Shown piece by piece: positions 63,692 to 64,000 of a stretch of 64,000 nt of DNA. Each line of letters begins with the position of its first letter. The stretch's first letter is position 1. Source of the DNA: JALHNI01 sp965229305 (GTDB lineage Bacteria; Acidobacteriota; Terriglobia; Bryobacterales; Bryobacteraceae); assembly GCA_965229305.1 (NCBI GenBank), contig CBDDIZ010000032.1, positions 1 through 64,000 on the forward strand. Direction: 5' to 3'. A model generated the notes under the pieces. It did not search any database and was not told where the DNA came from. It was given only the letters and a program-made list of their open reading frames with translations. Position numbers and translations under genes: made by a program.

Positions 63692-64000
63692 GGTTTCCTC
63701 CCCGAAGCTATCAGCACAACGATGACAGAGCACAATGGCACCCCTCGCCATCGCAGGGCTCTGAATACGATACAGACTTGACTTACCGAAATCGCCTATC
63801 CGTGGATAGGGTGGCGTGGATAATATCACGGCCGTTCGTGAAATGCATGGGGACGGCGGAAAGTTCTTTTCGGAAGGCAGGAGCGGCATCGGCGGCGGGC
63901 GGTCCCTCGGCTGTCCATCCGAGATCACGACGGCCGTCGATGCCGTTTCCAGGGTCCGCGGATCGCGCGGCCGGGTGGCCGGTGAAGCCAAGTCAGGAAA
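63692..64000. other. leader/promoter region of the third TonB receptor
   Basis: No further gene is visible in these 309 nt. It holds the palindrome below and a TATTAT on the minus strand near 63820, but no convincing promoter pair. Confidence 0.4.
63795..63810. promoter_or_regulatory. palindrome, candidate operator of the third TonB receptor
   Basis: CCTATCC-GT-GGATAGG, perfect 7-bp arms around 2 nt, about 105 nt upstream of the receptor start. It is the clearest operator-like element in the leader. Confidence 0.5.

Noticed and set aside
63692..63991. N-terminal extension of the third TonB receptor
   Set aside because: A good ribosome site and signal peptide mark ATG 63691; upstream codons lack family similarity and would bury the signal peptide.
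1..64000. CRISPR arrays, insertion sequences, prophage, integrase or transposase genes
   Set aside because: I found no regularly spaced repeats, terminal inverted repeats flanking a transposase, or phage structural genes anywhere in the window.

Overview
The window is high-GC, almost gap-free bacterial chromosome, most likely from an Acidobacteriota member of the Solibacter/Bryobacter type. Three large Oar-like TonB-dependent receptors, a PadR regulator paired with a duplicated MacB-like orphan permease, DUF1592/DUF1552 genes, ankyrin proteins with CxxCH motifs, Y_Y_Y-type propeller sensor kinases and BsuPI-domain proteins together point to that phylum. I see no phage, insertion sequence, CRISPR or plasmid gene. 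The taxonomic call is inference from gene content only.

Layout. 1-8 kb: a 5'-truncated, frameshifted TonB receptor translationally coupled to a secreted FAD oxidoreductase, then an M14 carboxypeptidase and a secreted protein with three ~108-residue repeats. 8-15 kb (minus strand): an Oar-like receptor preceded by a large inverted repeat, the permease with its PadR regulator, and a tiny lipoprotein. 15-23.7 kb: GDPD phosphodiesterase, ankyrin/CxxCH/cyclase-fold protein, phosphoglucomutase, the run trmH-like, rarA, ECF sigma and anti-sigma, then rsmG and tRNA-Ala(GGC). 23.8-31.3 kb: compact metabolic genes (HD hydrolase, MoaD-like carrier plus sialidase, AspA/AstE-like deacylase, GSA-type aminotransferase, zinc-ribbon membrane protein, RNase T2, mutarotase-like protein, NTF2-like protein), then a 21-residue lysine/alanine peptide gene with its own promoter and terminator.

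31.4-36.6 kb: RlpA, a receiver-less sigma-54 activator, a glycosyltransferase and a second, larger ankyrin/cytochrome protein. 36.6-43 kb: a hicB-hicA toxin-antitoxin pair (hicA frameshifted), then a minus-strand operon of MFS transporter, SDR, fused E1 alpha-beta and lipoyl E2 of a 2-oxo acid/acyloin dehydrogenase, with a divergent SDR. 43-49.3 kb: a four-gene DUF1592-DUF1552-LRR-LRR run. 49.3-59.5 kb: ComEA-like protein, M28 peptidase, propeller sensor kinase divergent from a NarL-type regulator, PLP decarboxylase, BsuPI protein, OsmC and FHS-type MFS transporter. 59.7-64 kb: a PDZ protein and a third Oar-like receptor.

Three window-wide patterns stand out. Nine of eleven convergent gene pairs have no intergenic space, and four of them share a 4-nt stop/stop overlap. 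Several genes carry a TATAAT-like box only 7-9 nt before the start codon, which suggests leaderless mRNAs. Eight reading-frame breaks lie in or beside short mononucleotide runs, which looks like residual sequencing error more than real gene decay. I found no single dramatic unknown system. The best candidates for new biology are the ankyrin-CxxCH-cyclase-fold protein pair, the DUF1592/DUF1552/LRR operon and the histone-tail-like micropeptide.
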